This document shows, in pieces, positions 29,016-37,661 of a stretch of 64,000 bases of DNA. Under the pieces are notes generated by a model. The model made no database searches. It was not told the DNA's origin and saw only the letters and a list, made by a program, of their open reading frames with translations. Position numbers and translations under genes: made by a program. The DNA is from Pseudomonas kairouanensis. GTDB taxonomy: Bacteria > Pseudomonadota > Gammaproteobacteria > Pseudomonadales > Pseudomonadaceae. Every line of letters starts with the position of its first letter. Positions within the stretch are counted from its first letter, which is position 1. Where the stretch lies: positions 248,001 to 312,000 of the forward strand of contig NZ_QUZU01000001.1 of NCBI RefSeq assembly GCF_004682055.1, written 5' to 3'.

Positions 29016-29702
<687 letters not shown>

Positions 29703-29707
29703 TTAAG

Positions 29708-29724
29708 TGCGACCCAACGGTGCG
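29708..29724 (+). promoter_or_regulatory. Possible NtrC-like activator site
   Basis: TGCGACCCAACGGTGCG is a 17-base imperfect dyad resembling the NtrC site TGCACC-N5-GGTGCA. It is about 110 bases upstream of the sigma-54 promoter below, the usual enhancer distance. The left half is weak. Confidence 0.3.
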
Positions 29725-29807
29725 CGGCAGGTTGATCTGTTAAGAGAATGTCGCAAGGTTGAATCTTTTGCGCTTGATAGTGGGCTGAAACGACTCAGCC
29801 GCCACTC

Positions 29808-29823
29808 TGGTACGGGCCTTGCT
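29808..29823 (+). promoter_or_regulatory. Sigma-54 promoter of the aap operon
   Basis: TGGTACG-N4-TTGCT differs by one base from the consensus TGGCACG-N4-TTGCW and keeps the GG and GC pairs exactly ten bases apart. Transcription would start near 29834, leaving a leader of about 185 nt before aapJ. Confidence 0.7.
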
Positions 29824-30019
29824 ATGTGTTGAACGATGTCAGAACTATCTCTGAAGACGGTAACACTATCAGTGACTGCCGCCGATGGGATAGCAGCTGG
29901 AATTACTGCGACGGCCTCAAGCTGCTTGACCCCAAAAAAAGCCAACACGGGTCAATACCGCCTCATAAGGGTGCGCTGAGGTTCGAGCTCCGACACAACA
30001 AGAGCAACTGGAGGTTTGA

Positions 30020-31051
30020 ATGAAGGTATTGAAATCCACCCTGGCCATCGTGACTGCGGCGGCTGTACTGGGTGTCAGCGGTTTCGCCCAAGCCGGCGCC
30101 ACCCTGGATGCCGTGCAGAAGAAAGGCTTTGTGCAATGTGGCGTGAGTGACGGCCTGCCGGGTTTCTCGGTACCGGATGCCAGCGGCAAGATCCTGGGGA
30201 TCGACGCTGACGTGTGCCGCGCTGTGGCCGCCGCCGTGTTTGGCGACGCTACCAAGGTCAAATTCAGCCAGTTGAATGCCAAGGAGCGTTTCACCGCGCT
30301 TCAATCGGGCGAAGTCGACATCCTGTCCCGTAACACCACCATGACCAGCTCCCGTGACGCCGGCATGGGCCTGAAATTCCCAGGCTTCATTACTTACTAC
30401 GACGGCATCGGCTTCCTGGTAAACAACAAGCTGGGCGTAAAAAGTGCCAAGGAACTGGACGGTGCAACCATCTGCATCCAGGCCGGTACCACCACCGAGC
30501 TGAACGTTTCCGACTACTTCCGTGGCAACGGCCTCAAATACACCCCGATCACCTTCGACACCTCCGATGAAAGCGCCAAGTCGCTGGAATCCGGGCGTTG
30601 CGACGTACTGACCTCCGACAAGTCCCAACTGTTCGCCCAGCGCAGCAAGCTGGCCGCACCGAAGGACTACGTCGTTCTGCCAGAAACCATCTCCAAGGAG
30701 CCACTGGGCCCGGTGGTGCGTAATGGCGACGACGAGTGGCTGGCCATCGTGCGCTGGGTTGGCTACGCCATGCTCAACGCTGAAGAAGCCGGTATCACGT
30801 CCAAAAACGTCGAAGCCGAAGCCAAGTCCACCAAGAACCCGGACGTAGCCCGTCTGCTGGGTGCTGATGGCGAATACGGCAAAGACCTGAAAGTGAAGAA
30901 AGACTGGGTTGTACAGATCGTCAAGCAAGTCGGTAACTACGGCGAAGTGTTCGAGCGCAACCTGGGCAAGAGCACCCCGCTGGAAATCGACCGTGGCCTG
31001 AACGCGCTGTGGAACAACGGCGGCATTCAATACGCACCGCCTGTGCGCTGA
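30020..31051 (+). CDS. aapJ: General L-amino acid ABC transporter, periplasmic binding protein
   Basis: The 343-residue binding protein has a signal peptide (TLAIVTAAAVLGVSGFAQAGA) and the family-3 solute-binding core (FVQCGVSDGLPGFSVPDASGKILGIDADVCRAVAAAVFG). Length and sequence type match AapJ rather than the shorter ArtJ/HisJ proteins. It captures a broad range of L-amino acids for AapQMP. GGAGG lies seven bases before ATG, next to an ACAACAAGA stretch that resembles an Hfq/Crc target. First gene of a four-gene operon. Confidence 0.93.
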   Translation: MKVLKSTLAIVTAAAVLGVSGFAQAGATLDAVQKKGFVQCGVSDGLPGFSVPDASGKILGIDADVCRAVAAAVFGDATKVKFSQLNAKERFTALQSGEVDILSRNTTMTSSRDAGMGLKFPGFITYYDGIGFLVNNKLGVKSAKELDGATICIQAGTTTELNVSDYFRGNGLKYTPITFDTSDESAKSLESGRCDVLTSDKSQLFAQRSKLAAPKDYVVLPETISKEPLGPVVRNGDDEWLAIVRWVGYAMLNAEEAGITSKNVEAEAKSTKNPDVARLLGADGEYGKDLKVKKDWVVQIVKQVGNYGEVFERNLGKSTPLEIDRGLNALWNNGGIQYAPPVR

Positions 31052-31123
31052 TCGCTGATGGTTCAATCACCCGGTGGGCCAACCGCCGGGTGAGTTCCTG
31101 TTCCATTTCTTTCGGGGCATTTC

Positions 31124-32305
31124 ATGCAAAAACAAATCGTCGCACCCAAGCAGAAGCTCAGCTTCAGCGATCCCAAAGTGCGTGCGTGGCTCTTCCAGAT
31201 CATCACGATTGTGGCGGTGATTTCGCTGGGCTGGTACCTCTTCGACAACACCCAGACCAACCTTCAGCACCGGGGCATTACCTCGGGTTTCGACTTTCTT
31301 GAACGCAGTGCCGGCTTCGGCATCGCGCAGCATTTGATCGATTACACCGAATCGGACAGCTATGCACGGGTCTTCGTGATCGGCTTGCTCAACACCTTGC
31401 TGGTGACCTTTATCGGCGTGATTCTCGCGACCCTGCTGGGCTTCATCATCGGCGTGGCGCGTCTGTCACCGAACTGGATGATCAACAAGCTGGCCACCGT
31501 GTATGTGGAAGTGTTCCGCAACATCCCGCCGCTGCTGCAAATCCTGTTCTGGTATTTCGCGGTGTTCCTGACCATGCCGGGGCCGCGTAACAGCCATAAC
31601 TTCGGCGATACCTTCTTTGTCAGCAGCCGTGGCCTGAACATGCCGGCAGCGATTGCCGCCGATGGCTTCTGGCCGTTTGTGGTCAGCATCGTGGTGGCCA
31701 TTGTGGCAATCGTGTTGATGGCGCGTTGGGCCAACAAGCGTTTTGAAGCCACCGGCGTGCCGTTCCATAAATTCTGGGCGGGCCTTGGGTTGTTCATCGT
31801 GATCCCGGCGTTGTGCGCCTTGGTCTTCGGTGCACCGCTGCACTGGGAAATGCCGGAGCTCAAAGGCTTCAACTTTGTCGGCGGTTGGGTATTGATCCCC
31901 GAACTGCTGGCACTGACCCTGGCACTCACCGTGTACACGGCAGCCTTTATCGCCGAGATCGTGCGCTCGGGCATCAAGTCCGTCAGCCACGGCCAGACCG
32001 AAGCCGCGCGCTCCCTGGGCCTGCGCCCTGGGCCGACGCTGCGCAAGGTCATCATCCCGCAGGCCCTGCGGGTGATCATTCCGCCGCTGACCAGCCAATA
32101 CCTGAACCTGGCGAAAAACTCGTCCCTGGCCGCCGGTATCGGCTACCCGGAAATGGTTTCGCTGTTTGCCGGCACGGTGCTTAACCAGACCGGCCAGGCG
32201 ATCGAAGTGATTGCAATCACCATGAGCGTGTACCTGGCGATCAGCATCAGCATTTCCCTGCTGATGAACTGGTACAACAAGCGCATTGCGCTGATCGAGC
32301 GGTGA
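31124..32305 (+). CDS. aapQ: General L-amino acid ABC transporter permease AapQ
   Basis: The 393-residue membrane protein has a long N-terminal part and the HisM/ArtQ-type permease domain. The EAA loop is visible as SVSHGQTEAARSLGLRPGPTLRKVIIPQALRVIIPPL near residue 285-325, the contact site for AapP. LLVTFIGVILATLLGFIIGVARLS is the first core helix pair. It forms a heterodimer with AapM. Confidence 0.93.
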   Translation: MQKQIVAPKQKLSFSDPKVRAWLFQIITIVAVISLGWYLFDNTQTNLQHRGITSGFDFLERSAGFGIAQHLIDYTESDSYARVFVIGLLNTLLVTFIGVILATLLGFIIGVARLSPNWMINKLATVYVEVFRNIPPLLQILFWYFAVFLTMPGPRNSHNFGDTFFVSSRGLNMPAAIAADGFWPFVVSIVVAIVAIVLMARWANKRFEATGVPFHKFWAGLGLFIVIPALCALVFGAPLHWEMPELKGFNFVGGWVLIPELLALTLALTVYTAAFIAEIVRSGIKSVSHGQTEAARSLGLRPGPTLRKVIIPQALRVIIPPLTSQYLNLAKNSSLAAGIGYPEMVSLFAGTVLNQTGQAIEVIAITMSVYLAISISISLLMNWYNKRIALIER

Positions 32306-32315
32306 GGAAACCTGC

Positions 32316-33413
32316 ATGAGTTCGCATACGTTCAAACCTGATATGCCGCCGCCGAGCAAAGTCTTCGGGCCGATGGCATGGATGCGCGCCAACCTGTTTT
32401 CCAGTTGGCTTAACACCCTGCTGACCTTGTTGGCGTTCTACCTGATCTACCTGGTGGTCCCGCCGATCCTGCATTGGGCGATCCTGGATGCCAACTGGGT
32501 AGGGACCACCCGCGCCGACTGCACCAAGGAAGGCGCCTGCTGGGTGTTTATCCAACAGCGCTTCGGCCAGTTCATGTACGGCTACTACCCTGGCGAGCTG
32601 CGCTGGCGTGTGGACCTGACCGTGTGGTTGGCCATTGTTGGCGTGGCGCCGTTGTTCATCTCGCGCTTCCAGCGCAAGGCGATCTACGGCCTGGGCTTTC
32701 TGGTGCTGTACCCGATCATCGCGTTCTTCCTGCTGCACGGCGGCATCTTCGGCCTGACCAACGTGGCCACCAGCCAATGGGGCGGCCTGATGCTGACCCT
32801 GGTGATCGCCACTGTCGGCATCGCCGGCGCCTTGCCGCTGGGCATCGTGCTGGCGCTGGGGCGGCGCTCGAACATGCCGGCGATTCGAGTGGTCTGCGTG
32901 ACCTTCATCGAGTTCTGGCGCGGTGTGCCGTTGATCACCGTGCTGTTCATGTCCTCGGTGATGCTGCCGTTGTTCCTGCCTGAAGGCATGGGCATCGACA
33001 AATTACTGCGCGCACTGATCGGCGTGATCCTGTTCCAGTCGGCCTACGTGGCTGAAGTGGTGCGTGGTGGTTTGCAGGCGATTCCCAAAGGGCAATACGA
33101 AGCGGCTGCGGCGATGGGCCTGGGCTACTGGCGTTCGATGGGCCTGGTGATTCTGCCGCAAGCCTTGAAGCTGGTGATCCCCGGCATCGTCAACACGTTC
33201 ATTGCGCTGTTCAAGGACACCAGCCTTGTGATCATCATTGGCCTGTTCGACCTGCTCAACAGCGTCAAGCAAGCCGCCGCCGACCCTAAATGGCTGGGCA
33301 TGGCCACCGAAGGCTACGTGTTCGCCGCCCTGGTGTTCTGGATTTTCTGTTTTGGTATGTCGCGCTATTCCATTCATTTGGAACACAAGCTCGACACAGG
33401 CCACAAGCGTTAG
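32316..33413 (+). CDS. aapM: General L-amino acid ABC transporter permease AapM
   Basis: The 365-residue permease has an N-terminal extension with [17 protein letters not shown], typical of AapM, and a C-terminal HisM-type domain whose EAA loop reads [40 protein letters not shown]. It starts 11 bases after aapQ with GAGGAAA ahead of ATG. Confidence 0.93.
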   Translation: MSSHTFKPDMPPPSKVFGPMAWMRANLFSSWLNTLLTLLAFYLIYLVVPPILHWAILDANWVGTTRADCTKEGACWVFIQQRFGQFMYGYYPGELRWRVDLTVWLAIVGVAPLFISRFQRKAIYGLGFLVLYPIIAFFLLHGGIFGLTNVATSQWGGLMLTLVIATVGIAGALPLGIVLALGRRSNMPAIRVVCVTFIEFWRGVPLITVLFMSSVMLPLFLPEGMGIDKLLRALIGVILFQSAYVAEVVRGGLQAIPKGQYEAAAAMGLGYWRSMGLVILPQALKLVIPGIVNTFIALFKDTSLVIIIGLFDLLNSVKQAAADPKWLGMATEGYVFAALVFWIFCFGMSRYSIHLEHKLDTGHKR

Positions 33414-33424
33414 GAGTTGATGTT

Positions 33425-34189
33425 ATGAGCGAAGCGATCAAACAGCCTGTGAGCCCTGAAGGCATTATCCAGATGCAGGGCGTCAACAAGTGGTACGGCC
33501 AGTTCCACGTGTTGAAAGACATCAACCTCAACGTCAAGCAGGGCGAGCGTATCGTGCTGTGCGGCCCGTCGGGTTCGGGCAAGTCCACCACCATCCGTTG
33601 CCTCAACCGCCTGGAAGAACACCAGCAGGGTCGCATCGTGGTCGATGGCGTGGAACTGACCAACGACCTCAAGCAGATCGAAGCGATCCGCCGCGAAGTG
33701 GGCATGGTGTTCCAGCACTTCAACCTGTTCCCGCACCTGACCATCCTGCAAAACTGCACGCTGGCCCCGATGTGGGTGCGCAAGATGCCCAAGCGCAAGG
33801 CCGAAGAAATTGCCATGCACTACTTGGAGCGCGTACGCATCCCCGAGCAGGCCCACAAGTTTCCGGGGCAACTGTCTGGCGGCCAGCAGCAGCGTGTGGC
33901 GATTGCCCGTGCCTTGTGCATGAAACCCAAAATCATGCTGTTCGACGAGCCGACTTCGGCACTCGACCCGGAAATGGTCAAAGAGGTATTGGACACCATG
34001 ATCGGCCTGGCCGAAGACGGCATGACCATGCTGTGCGTCACCCACGAAATGGGCTTTGCGCGCACCGTGGCCAACCGCGTGATCTTCATGGACAAGGGTG
34101 AAATCGTGGAACAGGCGGCGCCGAATGACTTCTTCGACAACCCGCAGAATGACCGGACCAAGTTGTTCTTGAGCCAGATTTTGCATTGA
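33425..34189 (+). CDS. aapP: General L-amino acid ABC transporter ATP-binding protein
   Basis: ATG 33425 ([14 protein letters not shown]) follows TAGGAG; the longer frame to 33290 is inside aapM. It has 254 residues with Walker [10 protein letters not shown], signature [15 protein letters not shown], Walker [13 protein letters not shown] and the switch histidine in CVTHEMGFA. It energises AapQM. A strong terminator follows 14 bases after the stop. Confidence 0.95.
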   Translation: MSEAIKQPVSPEGIIQMQGVNKWYGQFHVLKDINLNVKQGERIVLCGPSGSGKSTTIRCLNRLEEHQQGRIVVDGVELTNDLKQIEAIRREVGMVFQHFNLFPHLTILQNCTLAPMWVRKMPKRKAEEIAMHYLERVRIPEQAHKFPGQLSGGQQQRVAIARALCMKPKIMLFDEPTSALDPEMVKEVLDTMIGLAEDGMTMLCVTHEMGFARTVANRVIFMDKGEIVEQAAPNDFFDNPQNDRTKLFLSQILH

Positions 34190-34202
34190 TCGGGGCTTGA
34201 AT

Positions 34203-34236
34203 GAATAAACCCGGCCTGGTGCCGGGTTTATTTTTG
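34203..34236 (+). terminator. Rho-independent terminator after aapP
   Basis: AAACCCGGC-CTGGT-GCCGGGTTT is a nine-base perfect stem followed by ATTTTT. Confidence 0.9.
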
Positions 34237-34250
34237 CCTGCTGGTTTTTG

Positions 34251-34721
34251 TCAGGAGGCTTGTGCTGCCAGCGGTAGCGCATCTTTTGCAATGAGCAGTC
34301 GGTTCAGGTCTTCCCCGACATTGAGGGCTTCAATATCTGCCAGCAAGTGGGGGTGTTTATCCAATAGGCGCATCAACGTGAGCAACGGTTCCGGCGGAAA
34401 AATCTCAGCCCGTTCGTAGCGAGAAAATGCATTGTGCCCGCGGACGGTGAAGAGTCGCACAGCGTCTTTTTGTGTGAGGTGTAGCTTGCGGCGGATTCGC
34501 TTCATTTCGGCGGCGATGATTTTACGCGCGTCGATCAACAGCAGATCGGAAGCCTTGCAATAACGCTCCGCACTGTCGTCGTCGTGATCGAATTCAACTT
34601 CATGACAGACCTCGCATTCCCAGCCCGCAATGTCAGGAATAACCCGAATCATTCCCCGAGTGTTGATTGTGAAGGTGCGACCTTCGAAGTGCTGCATTGC
34701 GTCATGGGTTCCGCAGCTCAT
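34251..34721 (-). CDS. mqsA: MqsA-type antitoxin (zinc finger + HTH), start codon probably lost
   Basis: From ATG 34721 the product has 156 residues. WECEVCHE is the second half of the N-terminal zinc site. The C-terminal half is an Xre-like MqsA helix-turn-helix (KLHLTQKDAVRLFTVRGHNAFSRYERAEIFPP...LLRLLDKHP type). The first Cys pair of the zinc site is split: in-frame codons upstream read IRTQQC before MSCGT, giving CMSC, but the expected start position (34739-34737), eight bases after AAGGAG, is ATA instead of ATG. Using ATG 34721 removes one zinc-ligand cysteine. Upstream lies the remnant of its toxin. The extended C-terminus is longer than in E. coli MqsA (131). Confidence 0.75.
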   Translation of the reverse strand: MSCGTHDAMQHFEGRTFTINTRGMIRVIPDIAGWECEVCHEVEFDHDDDSAERYCKASDLLLIDARKIIAAEMKRIRRKLHLTQKDAVRLFTVRGHNAFSRYERAEIFPPEPLLTLMRLLDKHPHLLADIEALNVGEDLNRLLIAKDALPLAAQAS

Positions 34722-34735
34722 GCATTGCTGGGTTC

Positions 34736-34901
34736 TTATAGGGTTTTCTCCTTGAAGGAGATTACGGGAGGGCCACCGCCTGGGCGGTCAGTGACCTTGA
34801 TGTAAATCTCCGTGCCGTAGATCAGTGAATGCCCGGTAACCCAAAAGGACGACCTCTTTTTTTACCAAGGCCAAATCGTAATGAGGTGTGTACTTTTCCA
34901 T
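34736..34901 (-). pseudogene. mqsR: Remnant of MqsR toxin gene, internally deleted and frameshifted
   Basis: ATG 34901 opens MEKYTPHYDLALVKKEVV, the typical MqsR N-terminus, and continues for about 28 recognisable residues before losing the family pattern and stopping. In another frame the 3' end reads EIYIKVTDRPGG...PPVISFKEKTL followed by TAA, the typical MqsR C-terminus. Only 166 bases remain of roughly 300. The middle, which carries the catalytic residues of the RelE-like mRNA interferase, is missing. It ends at the mqsA start region, as in intact mqsRA operons. Too short for ORF callers. Identification rests on remembered family sequence. Confidence 0.72.
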
Positions 34902-34919
34902 AAGACACCTGAGTCCAAT

Positions 34920-34940
34920 AATTACCCTCAGAGGGTAATT
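34920..34940 (-). promoter_or_regulatory. Palindromic operator upstream of the mqsR remnant
   Basis: AATTACCCT-CAG-AGGGTAATT is a perfect dyad with nine-base arms and a 3-base spacer, 18 bases upstream of the mqsR ATG. It has the architecture of the E. coli MqsA operator AACCT-N3-AGGTT. Confidence 0.65.
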
Positions 34941-35077
34941 TTACCAATCGAAAATTCAGCTCCTTTTGTTGCCTAAAAAACTTAGTGCGTTGCTCTTGTA
35001 GGCACGTCCGAATAGGCTGTGGGACTTTTCAACCAGCGATCAGGGCAAACGCCCATCCCTCTGCCGGCAGTTGATCC

Positions 35078-36331
35078 ATGACCTCTGAAACCAAGCTTGA
35101 AGAACTGTTGATCGACGCCGAAGCCGACGACGATGTGATTCAACACAGCCCGCCACCGGTAAGCCGCCCATGGTTGCTGCTGTTGGGGCTTGTGCTGGTG
35201 GCGCTGAATTTGCGCCCGGCGCTGTCAAGCCTGTCGCCATTGCTCAACGATGTGTCGACCAGCCTGGGCCTGTCGGCGGCCAAGGCCGGTTTGCTGACCA
35301 CCTTGCCGGTGCTGTGCCTGGGGTTGTTTGCGCCCTTGGCGCCGATCCTGGCACGGCGCTTTGGTGCCGAGCGGGTGGTGCTGGGGATTCTGCTCACGCT
35401 GGCCGCAGGCATTCTTCTGCGCAGCTCATTCGGCGAGGCCGGGTTGTTTGCCGGCAGCCTGGTTGCGGGGGCAAGCATCGGCATCATCGGTGTGCTGCTG
35501 CCAGGCATCGTCAAGCGTGACTTTGCCAAACAGGCCGGCACCATGACCGGTGTGTACACCATGGCGTTGTGCCTGGGCGCGGCGTTGGCAGCGGGGGCGA
35601 CGGTGCCGTTGAGTCAGTACTTCGGCAACAGCTGGAACATCGGCCTGGGTTTCTGGATTCTGCCCGCATTGGTGGCGGCGCTGTTCTGGTTGCCGCAAAT
35701 CGGGCAGAAGCACGGTGCCCACAAAGTCGCTTATCGGGTGAAGGGGTTGCTGCGCGATCCGTTGGCCTGGCAAGTGACCCTGTACATGGGCCTGCAATCG
35801 TCCCTGGCCTATATCGTGTTTGGCTGGGTGCCATCGATCCTGATCAGCCGGGGCCTTAGCGCTACCGAAGCGGGTTTGGCGCTGTCCGGGTCGATCATCG
35901 TGCAACTGCTCAGCGCGCTCACCGCGCCGTGGCTGGCTACGCGGGGCAAGGACCAACGCCTGGCGATCGTGGTGGTAATGCTGCTCACCCTCGCCGGTTT
36001 GTTTGGCTGCCTGTTTGCGCCGCTGGATGGCTTGTGGGGCTGGGCGATTCTGCTGGGGCTGGGCCAGGGCGGCACGTTCAGCCTGGCATTGACCCTGATT
36101 GTGCTGCGCTCACGGGACTCCCACGTCGCCGCCAACCTGTCGGGCATGGCCCAGGGCATCGGCTATACGTTGGCGTCCATGGGGCCGTTGGCGGTGGGGG
36201 TACTGCATGATTGGACCGGTGGCTGGGGCGCCACCGGCTGGGTGTTCGGCGTGATCGGCCTGGGCGCGATCATCGCCGGTTGTGGTGCGGGTCGTGCGTT
36301 GTATGTTGGGGTCAGCAGTGAAAAAGTCTGA
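35078..36331 (+). CDS. MFS transporter, CynX/NimT family
   Basis: The 417-residue protein has twelve hydrophobic segments after a soluble N-terminus of about 28 residues. RPALSSLSPLLNDVSTSLGLS and the LPVLCLGLFAPLAPILARRFG block are typical of the cyanate/nitroimidazole (CynX) branch, with the GMAQGIGYTLASMGPLAVGVLHDWTG block in the second half. CynX-labelled proteins are exporters or importers of small anions; no cyanase gene lies nearby. Its TGA lies within the shared terminator stem with the convergent pilin operon. Confidence 0.88.
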   Translation: MTSETKLEELLIDAEADDDVIQHSPPPVSRPWLLLLGLVLVALNLRPALSSLSPLLNDVSTSLGLSAAKAGLLTTLPVLCLGLFAPLAPILARRFGAERVVLGILLTLAAGILLRSSFGEAGLFAGSLVAGASIGIIGVLLPGIVKRDFAKQAGTMTGVYTMALCLGAALAAGATVPLSQYFGNSWNIGLGFWILPALVAALFWLPQIGQKHGAHKVAYRVKGLLRDPLAWQVTLYMGLQSSLAYIVFGWVPSILISRGLSATEAGLALSGSIIVQLLSALTAPWLATRGKDQRLAIVVVMLLTLAGLFGCLFAPLDGLWGWAILLGLGQGGTFSLALTLIVLRSRDSHVAANLSGMAQGIGYTLASMGPLAVGVLHDWTGGWGATGWVFGVIGLGAIIAGCGAGRALYVGVSSEKV

Positions 36332-36347
36332 CCCCATGGGGGTCAGA
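36321..36347 (-). terminator. Terminator shared by cynX-type gene and the DUF1120 operon
   Basis: TCTGACCCC-ATG-GGGGTCAGA (36327-36347 region) is a perfect nine-base stem; on the minus strand it is followed by CTTTTT, so it best terminates the DUF1120 operon. The stem includes both stop codons. Confidence 0.8.
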
Positions 36348-36966
36348 GGTAGCTGACCGTCAGCGTGACAGAACCGTCGAGGGGCACTTCACTGGTCAAG
36401 GTCAGGGAGTTGGCGGGGGCGATCAACGCCTTGATTTTCAGGTCGCCGGTCAACTCCTGCACCGGTATCGGTGTGATGGACGTGGTATTGGCGACGGATG
36501 TGATAAGGCTATCCGATAGTTCACCGGTACTGAACCAGGTCGCTCCGCCATCTTGCGAACCGATGAACCTGGCGGGGGAATTGTCAGCCACCGCTGAAGT
36601 CAACACACCATAGTAGGAACCGAGCTTTTCATTGCCATTGATCAGGCCAAGCCCGAAGTTGCCCTCGTGGCCGTCAGGTACCGAGCCTTTGCGATTGTCG
36701 TCGCCCTTGAAGGCAAAGAGCGTGGCCGCGTCGCAGCTGATCCTCAGTTGAATGAGGTCACTTTCCAGGCGCGTCACTTTGTCGGCATTGAGGTCCTTGG
36801 CGGACATCTTGCCGAAATCCACCGTGCCGCCACTGGACAGGCTGGGTGTGCAGGCACTCGGGGTGATCGATCCCTTTACTGCCAGGTCGACGCTGGAGGC
36901 GGCGAGTGCAGTGCCGGTGGCGGTGGTCAGCAGTGCGGCGATCAGTGTGTTGCGGATGTTGCTCAT
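36343..36966 (-). CDS. DUF1120 pilin-like protein, last in operon
   Basis: The 207-residue exported protein has a signal peptide (LIAALLTTATGTALAAS) and the shared DUF1120 start VDLAVKGSITPSACTPSLSSGGTVDFGKMSAKDLN. Two cysteines (about 38 and 76) are placed to form the pilin-type disulfide. It ends LDGSVTLTVSYL with a penultimate tyrosine, as chaperone-usher subunits do. GGAG precedes ATG. It is one of nine paralogues here and probably a fibre subunit; DUF1120 has no proven biochemical function that I know of. Confidence 0.85.
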   Translation of the reverse strand: MSNIRNTLIAALLTTATGTALAASSVDLAVKGSITPSACTPSLSSGGTVDFGKMSAKDLNADKVTRLESDLIQLRISCDAATLFAFKGDDNRKGSVPDGHEGNFGLGLINGNEKLGSYYGVLTSAVADNSPARFIGSQDGGATWFSTGELSDSLITSVANTTSITPIPVQELTGDLKIKALIAPANSLTLTSEVPLDGSVTLTVSYL

Positions 36967-37006
36967 GGGGTTACTCCAGATTCAGGGTTAGGAAAAATTG
37001 CAGGGT

Positions 37007-37651
37007 TTACAGGTACACCACTTCCAACGTGGCAGAGCCGTCCATCGGCGTTTCCACGCTGAGGTCCAGGTTCTGTCGGGCGTTGATCGTGGCTTCCAGC
37101 GTCAGGGTGCTGGTGAGGGTCTGGATCGCCGAGGGGCCGGCGACACTGCCGACCACATCGGTGAAGCCCAGAAGGCTGCGTGACCCGATGTCGATCGGGT
37201 TCAGGTTGGAGGTGCGCCAGGCGAGGCCGCCGGTGGTGGACTCGGTGCCATACACGACGGCAAGGTCATCGACCACGGTCTGCTTGGGGTCGAAGCTCAC
37301 CGAGTACACGCCGATTTTGTTGCCGGCGGTGTCGAGCCCCAGCCCGTAGAAGATCTCGCTGTTGACGTGGGCCGTGCCGTCACGGTTGTCACGCATGCGC
37401 AGGGCGTAGCGCCCGGCGGCGTTGCAGGTGACGGTCAGGGTCAGGTACTTGTGGGGCAGGCGGGTGCCGTTGGTGAGGTTGAGGTCATTGCGCGAGATCT
37501 TGCCGAAGTCCACCAGCCCGCCGCTGGACAACAGCGGCGTGCAGGCCATCGGCGTGATCAGGCCCTTCACGGCCAGGTCGACCGTGGAGGCGGCGTGGAC
37601 GCTGCCTGACAGAACCATCAGGGCGGCGAGAGGCATCAATAGGGTTTTCAT
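37007..37651 (-). CDS. DUF1120 pilin-like protein
   Basis: ATG 37651 (MKTLLMPLAALMVLSGSVHA) has TAGGAG upstream and opens with a signal peptide; the frame to 37741 runs into the neighbouring gene. The mature start is STVDLAVKGLITPMACTPLLSSGGLVDFGKISRNDLN, the end LEVVYL. It has 214 residues with a cysteine pair (CTPLL, CNAAG). It lies ten bases after the two-domain protein and 40 before the last pilin gene. Confidence 0.85.
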   Translation of the reverse strand: MKTLLMPLAALMVLSGSVHAASTVDLAVKGLITPMACTPLLSSGGLVDFGKISRNDLNLTNGTRLPHKYLTLTVTCNAAGRYALRMRDNRDGTAHVNSEIFYGLGLDTAGNKIGVYSVSFDPKQTVVDDLAVVYGTESTTGGLAWRTSNLNPIDIGSRSLLGFTDVVGSVAGPSAIQTLTSTLTLEATINARQNLDLSVETPMDGSATLEVVYL

Positions 37652-37661
37652 GGCGGTGCTC

